Positions 1-9,776 of a stretch of DNA of 64,000 nt are shown here, piece by piece. The notes beneath the pieces are model-generated. The model made no database searches and had not been told where the DNA came from. It saw only the letters and a list, made by a program, of their open reading frames with translations. Source of the stretch: Siphonodentalium dalli (lineage: Eukaryota; Mollusca; Scaphopoda; Gadilida; Siphonodentaliidae); the NCBI GenBank assembly GCA_032622095.1, contig CP136061.1:174243692-174307691 (forward strand). The letters run 5' to 3'. Position 1 is the stretch's first letter. The number at the start of each line of letters is the position of its first letter. The position numbers were made by a program, and so were the translations under genes.

Positions 1-557
1 CATGGGCATGGATTAGTCATTTTTAGGTCATTCGGCCAAAAATCCTGGCCGCCAGCAGCCATCTTGGATTTTACTCTTTGCATGACTAAATCCTTTGGCA
101 TGGGCTACAGGTCATATTAGTACCTTTAGTCGGATCATCATGAAATTTGTCATGGCTGTTGACATTGGGACGTAGTGTGGAAACAAGTCATTTTAGGGTC
201 ATTTGGCCTTAAAACGTGTCCACTGTCAGCCATCTTGGATTTTACTCTTTGCATTACTATACCTTTGGCACATCCTACAGTCCACTTCCCTCATCCGATC
301 ATCTCCAGACTTCATATTATTCTTGATATTGATCTTACTAGATGGATGCTATCAAATGATTTTAAATTTTATTGGAAAACATAGCCGCCAGCAACCATCT
401 TGGATTTTACTTTTATATATATATATCTCTTCATGTTGATAATCTAGTATTACTTAGACATTTCAACTTTCTGCATTCCTAATCGCTCCATTGAGTGTAA
501 TACATTAAATTATTCCTTTCCAAGTTGAGCTACAGTGTCATTGACACTTTTATTATA
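1..557 (+). repeat. 3' part of a dispersed TIR repeat (AGCTCAACTT family)
   Basis: The window opens inside a dispersed repeat. It contains modules with the phrases 'ggccgccagcagccatcttg' and 'gattttactctttgcatgac' that recur as an array at 12.8-14.9 kb and singly near 30.6 kb and 57.2 kb. Its right end, AAGTTGAGCTACAGTGTCATT at 523-543 followed by GACACTTTT, matches the right end at about 15026-15056. No protein is encoded; short open frames here are chance. Confidence 0.75.
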
Positions 558-593
558 AGGTAATTTTGAATCATACAGACTTCAGTAGATTTC

Positions 594-662
594 AAAATCT
601 CAGTCGTTTTAGTTTTGATAGTTTGCTCACCAAACTATCAAAACTAAAACGACTGAGATTTT
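594..662. repeat. Perfect 32-bp inverted repeat with 5-nt loop
   Basis: Positions 594-625 and 631-662 are exact reverse complements of each other, separated by the loop CTCAC (626-630). The arm begins AAAATCTCAGTCG. It lies 33 bp upstream of the putative splice acceptor at 691-695. It could be a miniature palindromic element or a recent inverted duplication. No other copy was noticed in the window. Confidence 0.9.
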
Positions 663-695
663 ATTGTTACTTGTTACTTAATACATTTTGTACAG

Positions 696-711
696 ATTTT
701 GGATTTGTTCA
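696..711 (+). pseudogene. MDN1: Left stump of a probable exon split by the copia insertion
   Basis: A plausible acceptor (TTTTGTACAG, ending at 695) is followed by 16 nt. They end in GTTCA, the target-site duplication of the copia element. The same frame resumes after the right copy of GTTCA at 15713-15717 and stays open to 15869. Read through into the LTR, the frame stops at about 821-823, so this allele would be truncated if the acceptor at 695 is used. The stump encodes residues of the type (x)FGFVH. It is assigned to midasin only because it is linked and in phase with the next exons; the peptide itself is not recognised. Confidence 0.5.
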
Positions 712-855
712 TAATAAAAGTAGTGGAGCTGCTCACTTCAGGCACATGTGCCATCCACCATTTTGTCCTCCTTCCTCCCTGTTCCACAGGTCACATGTCC
801 ATCACATGATGTCTGTCACATGATGCAGTTAAAGTAGCATACCATGTTCATAACA
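712..855 (-). repeat. 3' LTR of the copia element (144 bp)
   Basis: On the minus strand it reads TGTTATGAACATGG to TTTTATTA. It differs from the 5' LTR by a few substitutions and by one extra roughly 15-bp duplicated stretch containing CATCACATGATGT. The flank GTTCA (707-711) is the target duplication and the adjoining 856-868 holds the polypurine tract. The divergence between the LTRs indicates an old insertion. Confidence 0.9.
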
Positions 856-910
856 ATCTCCCACTGTTTTCTAGAAGTCCCACATATTTACATATATACA
901 ATGAATAGCC

Positions 911-1012
911 TTACATCTGGATTGTTGAGTGCCTCAGCCCATCAAGAATCTTACACCTTGATGCATTGCTCTTTGTGAGGCAATCAGCTAACTGAATCTC
1001 TTTTGGAACATT
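911..1012 (-). pseudogene. Copia RNase H C-terminal tail, separated by the LINE insertion
   Basis: The minus-strand translation reads NVPKEIQLADCLTKS and ends with a stop at 911-913. The phrase QLADCLTK is the hallmark of the C-terminus of copia RNase H. The upstream part of the same domain lies at 8543-9350, so about 7.5 kb of LINE-derived DNA was inserted between them. The open frame then runs into the 3' UTR and purine tract of the element. It is not functional as it stands. Confidence 0.85.
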
Positions 1013-1039
1013 TAGAAGAATGTAGCAGTTGTACAAGCG

Positions 1040-1820
1040 ATGAAGACAAGTGTTTTAATTAACTCCGCGATAGCCTGCTGGAACACGATGGAAGACTCGA
1101 TTACATATGGAGCTGATGATACATTAACTGGGGATAGCTTCAACACATCTCTACAGATTGATGATTCTGAAATCAAAAAGCTTACTGACTCCAAATATGG
1201 GGAGGGAGAGGCCGATAAGACATGTTTGAATGGAACAGAAACGACAGAGGAAACAGGCACAGACAAGATAGACAGCGATATCGAGGAAGATACAAGGGAT
1301 GGAAAAAAAACAATTCGACGGAGAAACTGAATACCAAAAGAACAGTTAAGAAACGTAAAACTGCGACCTGCAAACCACAAACAAGGGAAATAAAGAATAG
1401 AGGAAGGGCATTACTAATAGAACTGAGAAGTACCAAACTTACTATGATGCATTGCGGAAAAGATACTACAACGATGGAGACAAGCAGGCAGAATTCGATG
1501 TAGATTGGGAGGAAGAAATAGAAGAAGGAGGTGCTATTGTAGTAGAAAAAGTCAGGATACAAAAGAATAAATCGACGTGGATATCCCTTCATATATACAG
1601 GACCAAATTCAAATTAATGATACAGGGATCCAAAAGAAATGTATCTTGGTGGACGGATGTTGAACTACCAGTGATATGTGGATTCGCATTCTCAAATGAT
1701 TCAGAGGATGAACTCACTCGGATTATGAAGCTGATAGAAGCCAAAGAGTCATCAGATATGGAGACACCCGAGCAAGTTACGTGTAAATCCATAACTCCAA
1801 AGAAACGGGTGACATTTTAA
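1040..1820 (+). pseudogene. LINE-A ORF1 N-terminal module (frameshifted)
   Basis: Three overlapping open pieces (1040-1330, 1222-1503, 1452-1820) read as one protein broken by two frameshifts. It starts acidic, continues with a basic stretch (KRTVKKRK) and ends with a block containing WISLHIYRTKFKLMIQG and WWTDVELP. The pattern 'hIYxTxxKhhIQG' followed by a Trp motif recurs in ORF1 proteins of many LINEs from aquatic animals, probably a nucleic-acid-binding fold, but its biochemical role is not established here. It precedes the coiled-coil ORF by 33 bp. It may be a separate small ORF or the first third of ORF1. Confidence 0.6.
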
Positions 1821-1853
1821 ACCAACACACCTGTATCGAAGAGACAGTCAAAC

Positions 1854-2219
1854 ATGAGTACCGACGCGCACAACTTGAATCAATCAACACCTAATTCAAA
1901 CTCTGCCATGGAAAACAGTGAATGTGATTGCACAGAAAAAATTATAACAATGCAGAACACAATAGACGATCTAAAATTGGAAAGAGCACAAAGAGAAGAG
2001 TGGGGAATAAAACAGAAGCTAAGGCTGGACAAAATAGTCAACGATGAATTCATACGCTTTAAACAGTCGGTGGTAAAGGAGTTAACAAAAGTACGAAAAG
2101 AGATGATAGAATGCAAAATAGAAATGGAGAAAAGGGACACGACCAAAGACCTAAATCAGAAAGAATTCATCGAAGGAGACAGCCACAGACATAAGTCCAA
2201 TGGCGCCCCAGCAAGCTGA
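1854..2219 (+). pseudogene. LINE-A ORF1 coiled-coil segment
   Basis: A 121-residue frame rich in Lys, Glu and Leu, with heptad-like spacing (TMQNTIDDLKLERAQ, then FKQSVVKELTKVRKEMIE), predicts a coiled coil for ORF1 trimerisation or self-association. It overlaps the following frame (from 2200) by 20 nt in another register, consistent with one frameshift in a single original ORF1. ORF1 proteins coat LINE RNA in the ribonucleoprotein particle. Nothing shows that it is expressed. Confidence 0.6.
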
Positions 2220-3546
2220 TAACAATGAGATGGTTGAGTTAAAAGACGACCAAATACAGAATACACAACGGGACACTACAATCGACGATGACGAAGAGCT
2301 TTCTTATGAGACCCCATTGGATGTGTTCAATCAATATGATATACTGAAGGGACGTGAACATTTAGATGATACCGAAGAGATAGAAAATGCCGGAAAGCTA
2401 TCTCAAACGAAAACAGATCAACCAAAACGTCATACGGAGCTTAAACCCGAGGAAGAACGACCAGATAAATTTCTACAGGGAAGCCTTCACGAAGTTCCAA
2501 GGAATACGCACCACCTGCTTCTGGGGGATTCGGTTTTGGGAGTTGTTAACCCGGGGAAAATGCGGATTCGAGGAGAATTAGTATACAAGATTGTTCAGCC
2601 AGGTCAGTCACTATGTTCACATGGAGAGTATGAAAGGCCCGATGTGAGGAAGGTGTCTATTCACGTGGGGATTAACCAATGTAAACGAGGAAGATATATC
2701 TCGCATGGACAAATGCACAAATTGTTAGATTGTTTGCAAGCAATCTTCTCCAAAGCCGAGCTTCACATTTCTTCGGTATTACCAAGTAATAATTCCGATA
2801 ATGTTACGGATGGGATAATAAAATTGAATTCCGCAATTAGTACCGTGTGTGGTAAACGGAGAGTTAACTTCATTAACCACACCGGATCGTTTACAACACA
2901 TGAAGGGTTTGTTGAAATAGGATACTACCGTGACGACTTTCATCTAAATATTCATGGAGCAAAAATTCTTGGTGTAAACCTAAAATACCCGCGGGACACG
3001 AACACAAGGAATGGCAGTCAGCGGAATCTTCACATTTCATCACGGACAAACGAGCGCGATAATGTTCCTCGCTTTGATCAACAGCGACCCACCCATAATT
3101 AAAGGACCGCACCCAGCTTGACCGATCACAAAAGGCCGGTACCAAGCAATTCACATATCACCGAGGGGGCATGGACCAACCAGAAGATGGGACGGCACTT
3201 ACCGAGGAATAAACATAATCAGATGCTAACCCCTGGATTACATTTCACAAAGGATGACAACATTGAACTTTCTCAAAGTAGAGCTGATAAGATAAGCAAA
3301 ATAAATGCACCCAGCTGGACCAGTCATAAAATGCCGGTACAAAACAATTCGCTTATGATTGATGGAGCATGGAACAACCAGGCGGTGGGTAGACACTTGC
3401 CGCCGAATATTAAACAGAACCACATGTCAAGTTCGGAATTATATTCTCCAAAGGATGAATTCTCTCAATTTAGAACTGAGATGAACAATGCACTAGAAAG
3501 AATGTTCTCATCATGTCAAATGAGGGCTCCTGTTCAAGCTATGTAA
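2200..3546 (+). pseudogene. LINE-A ORF1 esterase (SGNH) domain and repeated tail, one in-frame stop
   Basis: The frame runs 2200-3102, stops once (TAA), and continues in the same register to 3546. Residues around 107-260 resemble an SGNH/GDSL esterase: LLLGDSVLG (nucleophile Ser block), IHVGINQ (Gly/Asn block) and DDFHLNIHGAKIL (Asp-x-x-His block). Such esterases are known in ORF1 of CR1/L2-like LINEs. After the stop, two copies of a module with the wording GAW(T/N)NQ...GRHLP(R/P)N lie about 61 residues apart. The N-terminal linker is acidic. The single stop suggests fairly recent decay of this part. Confidence 0.72.
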
Positions 3547-4205
3547 CACTGCTAGCAAGTATACATCCAGGTAGACCCTTGATCATTGATATATTGATAA
3601 TGGATACTTTGATGTACAGTAGGGCGCACTTATTTAATTTCGAACTTAACGTCAGCAAGTCACACGAAAGCAGATAAACAAATTAACAGATGATTTAAAG
3701 CTATATAACAAAATTAATTAAAAACAGCTTGCATTGAAGGCATATATGAGAGTTGCATAAGTAAAATTACTTACTTTTGAATGTAACTGAATTGAGAAGT
3801 AAATATACAAAAGATGTGACTGACGCTAAACTCGTTATTAACTAGGAAAGCTAGATAGGGAAACAACTTGTAGATAATTGTTATCATTCAATGAAGTCCG
3901 GATTGAAGTGCATACTTAAAACGATTCACGGTCGAAAACAGTGGATTGGCCGAATGTTGGCTAAACAATAATACAGATCCAATGAATACGATCATGAATC
4001 GTTTGGTAGACACGAATTTCTTGAATGCCAAATTTCATGCTGTCTTAAATTGACATAGCATATCAAGCAGATTTTACTTAAAAACAAAAATAAAAACAAA
4101 ACATTGCAAAATATAGGGCTCTATGACAACAATAAAATGCATATATTCTATCATTTCATCGTGTTCCAAGCAGCTATCGAGCTTCAAGTGATCTGATCAA
4201 ACGAA
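3547..4205 (+). other. LINE-A spacer between ORF1 and ORF2
   Basis: About 660 bp with no sustained open frame, AT-rich. Its last part (4072-4152) is the forward arm of an exact-looking 81-bp inverted repeat whose partner (5026-5106) ends the endonuclease frame. No promoter-like element is evident. Confidence 0.6.
4072..4152 (+). repeat. Forward arm of 81-bp inverted repeat in LINE-A
   Basis: Reverse complement of 5026-5106; by eye the arms match along their full length. They are separated by 873 bp holding the endonuclease region. The near-identity suggests that the rearrangement is younger than the LINE insertion or was kept by gene conversion. Confidence 0.85.
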
Positions 4206-5025
4206 ATGGTATTGCAACTAAGAAAGAAGGCATTTGCACCTTCCTCAGAAATATCATATATGTCTTGGAATATACAGGGAATTCAGGACAAATTAAATGA
4301 AGACTGGGATTTAAAAGATTTGATGGTTAAGTATGACTTTATTACACCTTCTGAAACTTGGCATTCGAAAAGAGATCAAATAACAATCCCAGGTTATCGA
4401 TTGGTGGATTTACCTAGGAAAGCAGACAAAACCGATCGCGGCGGATTAGCACTCTATTATAAAGAAGAATTCTCATCCTTTTACAAGGGAAAATCTAACA
4501 TAGCAGATATGGTACTAATCACCAAATTTGATGGTGCTCTCTTTAACATGAAGGGGGAATTCATAATTGCCTGTTTATATTCCACCATATAACTCCACTT
4601 ACTGGACAAACAGGAGCAACAATTCGTGTATATTTAATGACCTGGAGGGTTTGTTGAGTAAAACACATCAAGATGATGTAATTATCATAGGTGGCGATTT
4701 TAACGCCAGAACGGCAAACATCGCTGATCATATTGCACTTGGAGACGATAACCGGCACGTGCCACTGCCAGATAATTATGTCACAGATATATGCAAACCG
4801 AAGTGCAATAGAGATACAAAGGTCAACGCCTTCGGGCGGAAACTAATCTCATTATGTCGGGCAACACGAATGCGATTACTAAATGGCCGCACAGCGGGAG
4901 ACTGCTATGGAGAGCTTACAAGTTACCAGTATAACGGAGCTAGTACGGTCGACTACCTACTAGTACACGAAAATCAACTCTCAAATGTGAGCTACTTTTG
5001 TGTTAAAACCCCGAATGAAATGTCA
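4206..5025 (+). pseudogene. LINE-A ORF2 endonuclease domain (one frameshift, truncated)
   Basis: APE-type endonuclease that would nick the target for reverse transcription. It starts near MSWNIQGIQDKL (Asn motif) and continues with TPSETWHS (Glu motif) and GGLALYY. It then shifts frame near 4580 and resumes with YIPPYNS, IIGGDFNART (GDxN motif), LLNGRTAGD and TVDYLL. It ends in MSD, where the catalytic SDH triplet would be expected. The His is lost because the inverted 81-bp segment at 5026-5106 replaces the continuation. The domain therefore lacks its final catalytic block. Confidence 0.8.
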
Positions 5026-5106
5026 GATAGAATATATGCATTTTATTGTTGTCATAGAGCCCTATATTTTGCAATGTTTTGTTTTTATTTTTGTTTTTAA
5101 GTAAAA
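5026..5106 (-). repeat. Reverse arm of 81-bp inverted repeat, breaking ORF2
   Basis: It begins GATAGAATATATGC and ends AAGTAAAA, complementing 4072-4152. It follows the codons for MSD and reads to a stop at about 5098-5100, terminating the endonuclease. Confidence 0.85.
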
Positions 5107-5467
5107 GTAAAGTCCATTATCAATGCATTTTCGAACAAATCGAAATTTAAACAAAATAAATATAGTCCATCATAAATTTACACTGGCTGCGAGTAAACGT
5201 CTCTGGACTAAACAAAGCAGAACTCGAGCTCAAATGGAACTACTCAGTCCAGGTTTGCGTCAAAAGCTAGCAACATTCAGAATAACGGATTATCAAATAA
5301 GTCATAACGGCACTTCTGAATGTATTCGCGACATGGCTGATATACATAGATATGTCAACGAAAAAGCGACCCGACATATAAATCAAAACAATCAATCGAA
5401 TCGAGGTAAGAAGCGAAAGTGGTTCGATGAATCATGCAAAATAGCGAAAGAGTCCATGCGCAATTAA
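5107..5467 (+). pseudogene. LINE-A ORF2 linker between endonuclease and RT
   Basis: The open piece 5123-5467 encodes a basic, helical linker (for example QKLATFRITDYQISHN, RGKKRKWFDESCKIAKESM). The K-x-W-F/W-D-x-x-C phrase is typical of the segment just before the reverse transcriptase of APE-type LINEs. It stops where a foreign fragment begins at about 5468. The natural continuation (KSDPFNRTLIINYF) appears after the insertion at 5988. Confidence 0.7.
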
Positions 5468-5935
5468 GGCTTACCAAACAATGATAAGATAAGATTTATT
5501 AAAACAAACCATAAAACAATGGTGTCTGTTGTAACATAATATATATACAATATACATCTGAGAAAGAAATAATATATTTGGTGACTATAAATTGACTATA
5601 ATAGGTGAAACATCTGTGGAGGACCCTGTCAGTCTAGAGAGCATGCAATAAATTCACATATCAATTTTGTTTCACTTGCTGTGTCTGGGCCAAGAAGACA
5701 TCGAAAATTATTGAAAGATTCTTTTGATCCTTGTTGTAAAGTTTTTGGTTCAACTTGTTGATTGAGTTTTACAAATAAATTATTTCTTTGGTTAATATTC
5801 TTCTTACAGAAAAGGAAAAAATGTTCTTCGTCTTCTAACTGAAGACATAGAGAGCAAGTTCTTTGAGATAATGTTGGTTTTGGGCGTTTCTGTCTTTCCT
5901 TTTCTATGGCTATAAAAGGTGGCGTATTTATATCC
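5468..5935 (-). mobile_element. Antisense 3' fragment of a second LINE inserted in LINE-A
   Basis: On the minus strand, 5629-5937 encodes a C-terminal LINE motif (CSLCLQLEDEEHFFLFCKK), a Cys/His arrangement found after the RT of many L2/RTE-like LINEs. An AT-rich 3' UTR continues to 5468. Its wording differs from LINE-A's own C-terminal motif, so this is another family. It is 5'-truncated, the usual form for LINE copies, and sits antisense within ORF2. Confidence 0.75.
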
Positions 5936-5987
5936 AAAATAGGCGTACGTCAAGGGTGTACACTGTCGCCCACACTATTCAAAATAT
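5927..5987 (+). repeat. 61-bp duplicate of the LINE-A RT motif-B region
   Basis: Matches 6907-6967 with a single clear mismatch (GGGTGTAC against GGGTATAC). It sits exactly at the right border of the antisense LINE fragment, before LINE-A resumes. It looks like filler copied from about 1 kb downstream during insertion or repair. Confidence 0.85.
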
Positions 5988-7761
5988 GAAGAGTGATCCG
6001 TTTAATAGGACACTCATTATAAACTATTTCGTAGTGAAGAAGAAATACAAAAAACTAGTGAAATACAAACTAAAAACGCACAAGAAAGACATTGTTGAAT
6101 CAATCGCTGAGTTACAAAATGAAAACCCAAGGGAGTACTGGCGAGTGATTAACAAATTATGCTGCCGGGGAGTACGGTCTTCGGCAGAACCAGATCCTGA
6201 TAAATTGGTCAACTTCTTCCCAAAACTGTACGGAACACAGGGCAATGGTAATATTATGTATCAGCCCGATGTATGGGTCCCAGTGAATGATACTGCAATA
6301 AACAACGACCCAATAACCCAAGACGAGATATATAAATGCCTATATAAACTTAAGAACAATAAAACCTCAGGACAGGATAACATCTCAAACGAATTTCTCA
6401 AGGTAGTTCTCCCATCAATGATGAATGAAACTATCAAATTATTCAATCAAGTTCTCATATCACGTCATTACCCAACAGAATGGAGTGAATCTGTCCTGTC
6501 TGCGATACACAAAAAAGGCGACCATAAAGACCCAAATAATTATAGGGCAATAGCGGTCAGTTATACAATTGGAAAGCTTTTTAACAAGATATTGAACAAC
6601 AGAATCAATGAGTATCTAGAAATAAATGGAATTATTAGTGATAACCAGTGTGGTTTTAGGAAAAATCATGGTACCCAAAACTGCATGTATGTCGTAAAGT
6701 CGATTATAGATAAGTATAAAGCTAAAAACAAACCAGTGTACATCGCGTTTGTTGACTTTAAAAAGGCATTTGACTCAGTTAATAGACACCTGCTTTTCCA
6801 GAAGATGCAGGACCGACAGATTGAAGGTGATATATTAGAAACAATGCATTCTTTATATGCATCCAGTAATTATGCGGTCAAAACATCCAACGGTATTTCC
6901 AAATCATTTATATCCAAAATAGGCGTACGTCAAGGGTATACACTGTCGCCCACACTATTCAAAATATTTATCGACGATGTAAATAAGTGCTTTGATGATA
7001 CTTGTGATCCATGCACATTACACCATACACGAGTTAATCACCTACTTTTCGCAGACGATCTTTTGCTGATATCGGAAACACCGGATGGATTACACAAATG
7101 TTTAAATAAGGTTTCTCAATTCTCAAATGGCAATAGTCTACCTATCAATATTGATAAGACAGAAGTTATGGTAATTACGGGAAAGAAGAAGGAAACGCAA
7201 TCGGTATTCAAACTAAATGATAAAATATTAAAGAGTTGTGAACAATTTGCATACCTTGGACTGTTGTTCACGTCAAATGGAAAATTTAAACTCGCACAGG
7301 AAAACTTGGCAAACCGCGCACTTAAAGTGGTTCACAAACTTAGGAAAGCGATAAACAATCAATATCACCTGCCAGTAAAATTACTACTAAAACTATTCCG
7401 AGTTCTCGTCAAACCTGTTTTACTATACGGTAGTGAAATATGGACACTGGAGATGTCATGGAGAGACGACAGTCCAAGTGAAAAGATACATCTAAACTTT
7501 TGCAAAATGGTATTAGGTGTGGGTTCAAAAGCTGTGAACCATGCTGTAAGACTAGAACTCGGAGAATATCCATTTTATGTGGACTGCATAACACAAGCTA
7601 TGAAATTCCTTTCAAAAATTGAAAATGAGAACAAAAACACACTGGTGCATGCCGCATATAGAACAAATCATAATAACTCAATGAAACGCTCTCTTAATCA
7701 ATTGTCATCTAGTTTCATGGCATCTATGGACACATCATCGCCTAGTACTGAATCAAACTAA
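5988..7761 (+). pseudogene. LINE-A reverse transcriptase (open, displaced from its endonuclease)
   Basis: A frame of roughly 590 residues encoding the RT. Visible blocks are PREYWRVINKL, NNKTSGQDNISNEFLK, WSESVLSAIHKKGDHKDPNN, YRAIAVSYTIGKLFNKIL, motif A FVDFKKAFDSVNR, motif B GVRQGYTLSPTLF, motif C LLFADDLLLIS and the thumb with KTEVMVITGKKK. The catalytic Asp of motif A and both Asp of motif C are present, so the domain core is intact. An apparent Met start at 5956 is an artefact of the duplicated filler segment. A stop at 7759-7761 separates it from the C-terminal motif. Confidence 0.85.
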
Positions 7762-8164
7762 AACGATACGATCATCGCAAACATAGAGGAAGGTCTGAAA
7801 AACGAATATATCAACACGTACATTGATAACACACAAAACGAACATAGTAAATTACGAACGTACAAAAATATTAAAGAAACTATGGGAATTGAACAGTACT
7901 TACTAGACTTAAATACGAGGGAGAAGAGAGAAATGTTCTGTCGCCTACGGATAAGTGCGCATTCACTTAGGATTGAAAAGGGGCGGCATCATTCCAGCTG
8001 ACGAACGAAAATGCCAGTTTTGTACTTCGGACGAAGTAGAAGACGAATGGCATTTTGTAATGAAATGTAAGAAATATACCGATGTAAGGGAACCATTATT
8101 CGAAAAACTAGAAAATACAAACCGACAATTTCGGAAAGCCGACAATTTCGGAAAGCCGACATAA
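7762..8164 (+). pseudogene. LINE-A ORF2 C-terminal Cys/His motif
   Basis: After the stop and frame changes, the segment encodes REMFCRLRISAHSLRIE, then CQFCTSDEVEDEWHFVMKC and a Tyr. The arrangement CxxC...HFxxxC is the putative zinc-binding end of many LINE ORF2 proteins. A 14-bp direct repeat (TTTCGGAAAGCCGA twice, about 8129-8159) ends the frame soon after. Confidence 0.75.
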
Positions 8165-8542
8165 TGCGGAATGACAATTCAACCGAGTGCAACTTGATCG
8201 GCGATACCATTGCCGAGTTCTTCTCAATTTGGAACAAAAGTTGAGAATGAGAGATATTTAGATATGTGCAGACTGATACAAATATAGATAGAGGTTTATT
8301 TCTTCTAAAACTGAAGAACTACATACATTGCCAAATACATTATAAACATACATAACAGTAAATGACATCTTTTCAATACATGTTTGCCTAGGTAAACATT
8401 TCTTTATTATTTATGTATACATTGAAATACATAACTATCCAATGAAAATTCACAATCTATATGTATATATATATTTTATGTAATTCATCTTGCATACTGC
8501 TCCTAGAGAGTGTTTATGTTAATAAAGAATCTAACGAATCTA
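8165..8542 (+). other. LINE-A 3' UTR and tail
   Basis: AT-rich, non-coding, with AATAAAG at 8521-8527 and a short repeat of GAATCTA at the end (8528-8542). Copia RNase H sequence resumes immediately afterwards. Confidence 0.65.
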
Positions 8543-9350
8543 GGTGACAGTGTCAATTTCTTTTTTCTGTAGCAAGCCACTCAATATGCTGATGTCTATC
8601 CTTAGCCGTTTGTCCTGTACAGAATGAGTTGAAATCACTGAGTCAGCTAGAGATTTGTTACCCGTAATACATGTTATAGGCAGTTCTGTGGTGAATCCAA
8701 ATATTTCTTGTATGATTGCTTTTAAGAAGAAACAGAATTCAGCTCCTTCCAATAGAGCAAACGATTCAGCTGCCAATGTGCTCTTTACAACACGTTTAAT
8801 TATGGTTGATTTCCACGCAATGGGACAAACGATTTGTTTTTCATTCATCAGAAACACTATGAAGCCGCCTTGAGATCCATCATCAGGTAAGTTACGAAAT
8901 GAAGCATCACTGTAGCAGACTATCTTATTACTGGTGATACCTATATCAGGGAAGTTTATTGTCACTTGGTCACTTTTGAGTTTCTTAATGATTTTATTGG
9001 CTAGAATAGCATCAGCACCATTGACAATAATTTCACATGCATCATATGCCATATCAGGTCTTGTCTGGCCTGTAATCCAAATTAACTGTCCTATAACACC
9101 TCGAAGCTGTCTCATCTCTTTAACAGTTAATTTGTCCAATTTTTCATTACGATTGTTCAATGGAATCGGTTGAATGTCATTAATATATTGGTTTTGATCA
9201 ACAAAAATCAAATCAGTATGTTGAACAAGATTTAAGCCAAGATACTTAAATCCATCGCTTTCTTCTTTGCTGATCTTAAATTTAATGATTGTTTCTTTGA
9301 ACAGGTGAGATCCACTCCACAAGAAATCATCCACATGGCAAGCAATTATT
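8543..9350 (-). pseudogene. Copia reverse transcriptase (3' part) and RNase H
   Basis: The minus strand opens with CHVDDFLWSG at about 9318-9350, the copia counterpart of the YVDD polymerase active site, and runs to 8540. Further blocks are FKYLGLNL, MRQLRGVIGQLIWI, TRPDMAYDAC (palm/thumb) and then RNase H: CYSDASFRNLPDDGSQGG, AWKSTIIKRVVKSTLAAES and the Asp of QDKRLRIDIS. This order defines Ty1/copia pol. The frame is open for 264 codons and is cut by LINE-A, the RNase H tail being at 911-1012. One stop lies just upstream of the active site. Confidence 0.9.
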
Positions 9351-9359
9351 CCATGGAGT

Positions 9360-9774
9360 TCGTTTTTGTGTTGCTAATAGAATAACGCTGGATCGTATTT
9401 GCACAATTTGACACCAAGAGAAGATTATTCAGACTTCACGGTCAAATACCATACTCTCGATGCATCACCGAGGCCATATACAGCTGACTTTAGTTTCCAC
9501 AGTTTGTCAGTAGCTGCTTCTTTAGGAGGTTTAATGTACACTTCTCGCTCTATATTCTGTCCTTGGAGAAATGCTGCCTTGAATTCTAATGAGTTTATTT
9601 TCCATTTCTTTGATGGAATAATATCCAACATCAATCATAAGCTATCTTTCAGACAGTTGGAGAATCTGTTTGTAATCCAGTATAATCTTCTTCATACCCT
9701 CGTGCTACAAGTCTAGCTTTCACAATTCTTTTTCCTTCTTTCACCTTTTCAGTCAATACCCAACGAACTGACAT
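9360..9774 (-). pseudogene. Copia reverse transcriptase (5' part)
   Basis: The minus-strand segments encode VRWVLTEKVKEGKRIVKARL, then after a stop KKWKINSLEFKAAFLQG (the copia block with catalytic Asp replaced by Glu in 'SLEFKAAFL') and REVYIKPPKEA, LWKLKSAVYGLGDAS. In active copia elements the first block reads xLDVKxAFLxG, so the Asp-to-Glu change at the catalytic position is another sign of decay. A MITE at 9777 interrupts the frame. Continuation upstream is at 10345-10851. Confidence 0.85.
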
Positions 9775-9776
9775 AT

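Larger units (their letters stand above)
1015..8542 (+). mobile_element. LINE-A: 7.5-kb non-LTR retrotransposon inside copia RNase H
   Basis: A + strand LINE interrupts the copia RNase H region. In order it has an N-terminal ORF1 module, a coiled coil, an SGNH-esterase-like domain, a Gly/Asn-rich repeat tail, an inter-ORF spacer, an APE-type endonuclease, a reverse transcriptase, a C-terminal Cys/His motif and an AT-rich 3' UTR ending near AATAAAG. An esterase-bearing ORF1 is known from CR1/L2-like LINEs, so that group is the best guess. Frames are broken many times, and two rearrangements (an inverted 81-bp copy and a 0.5-kb foreign insert) lie within ORF2. Confidence 0.88.

Noticed and set aside
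5956-6000. Met at 5956 as the start of LINE-A RT
   Set aside because: It lies in the 61-bp filler copied from motif B; the natural ORF2 begins near 4206.
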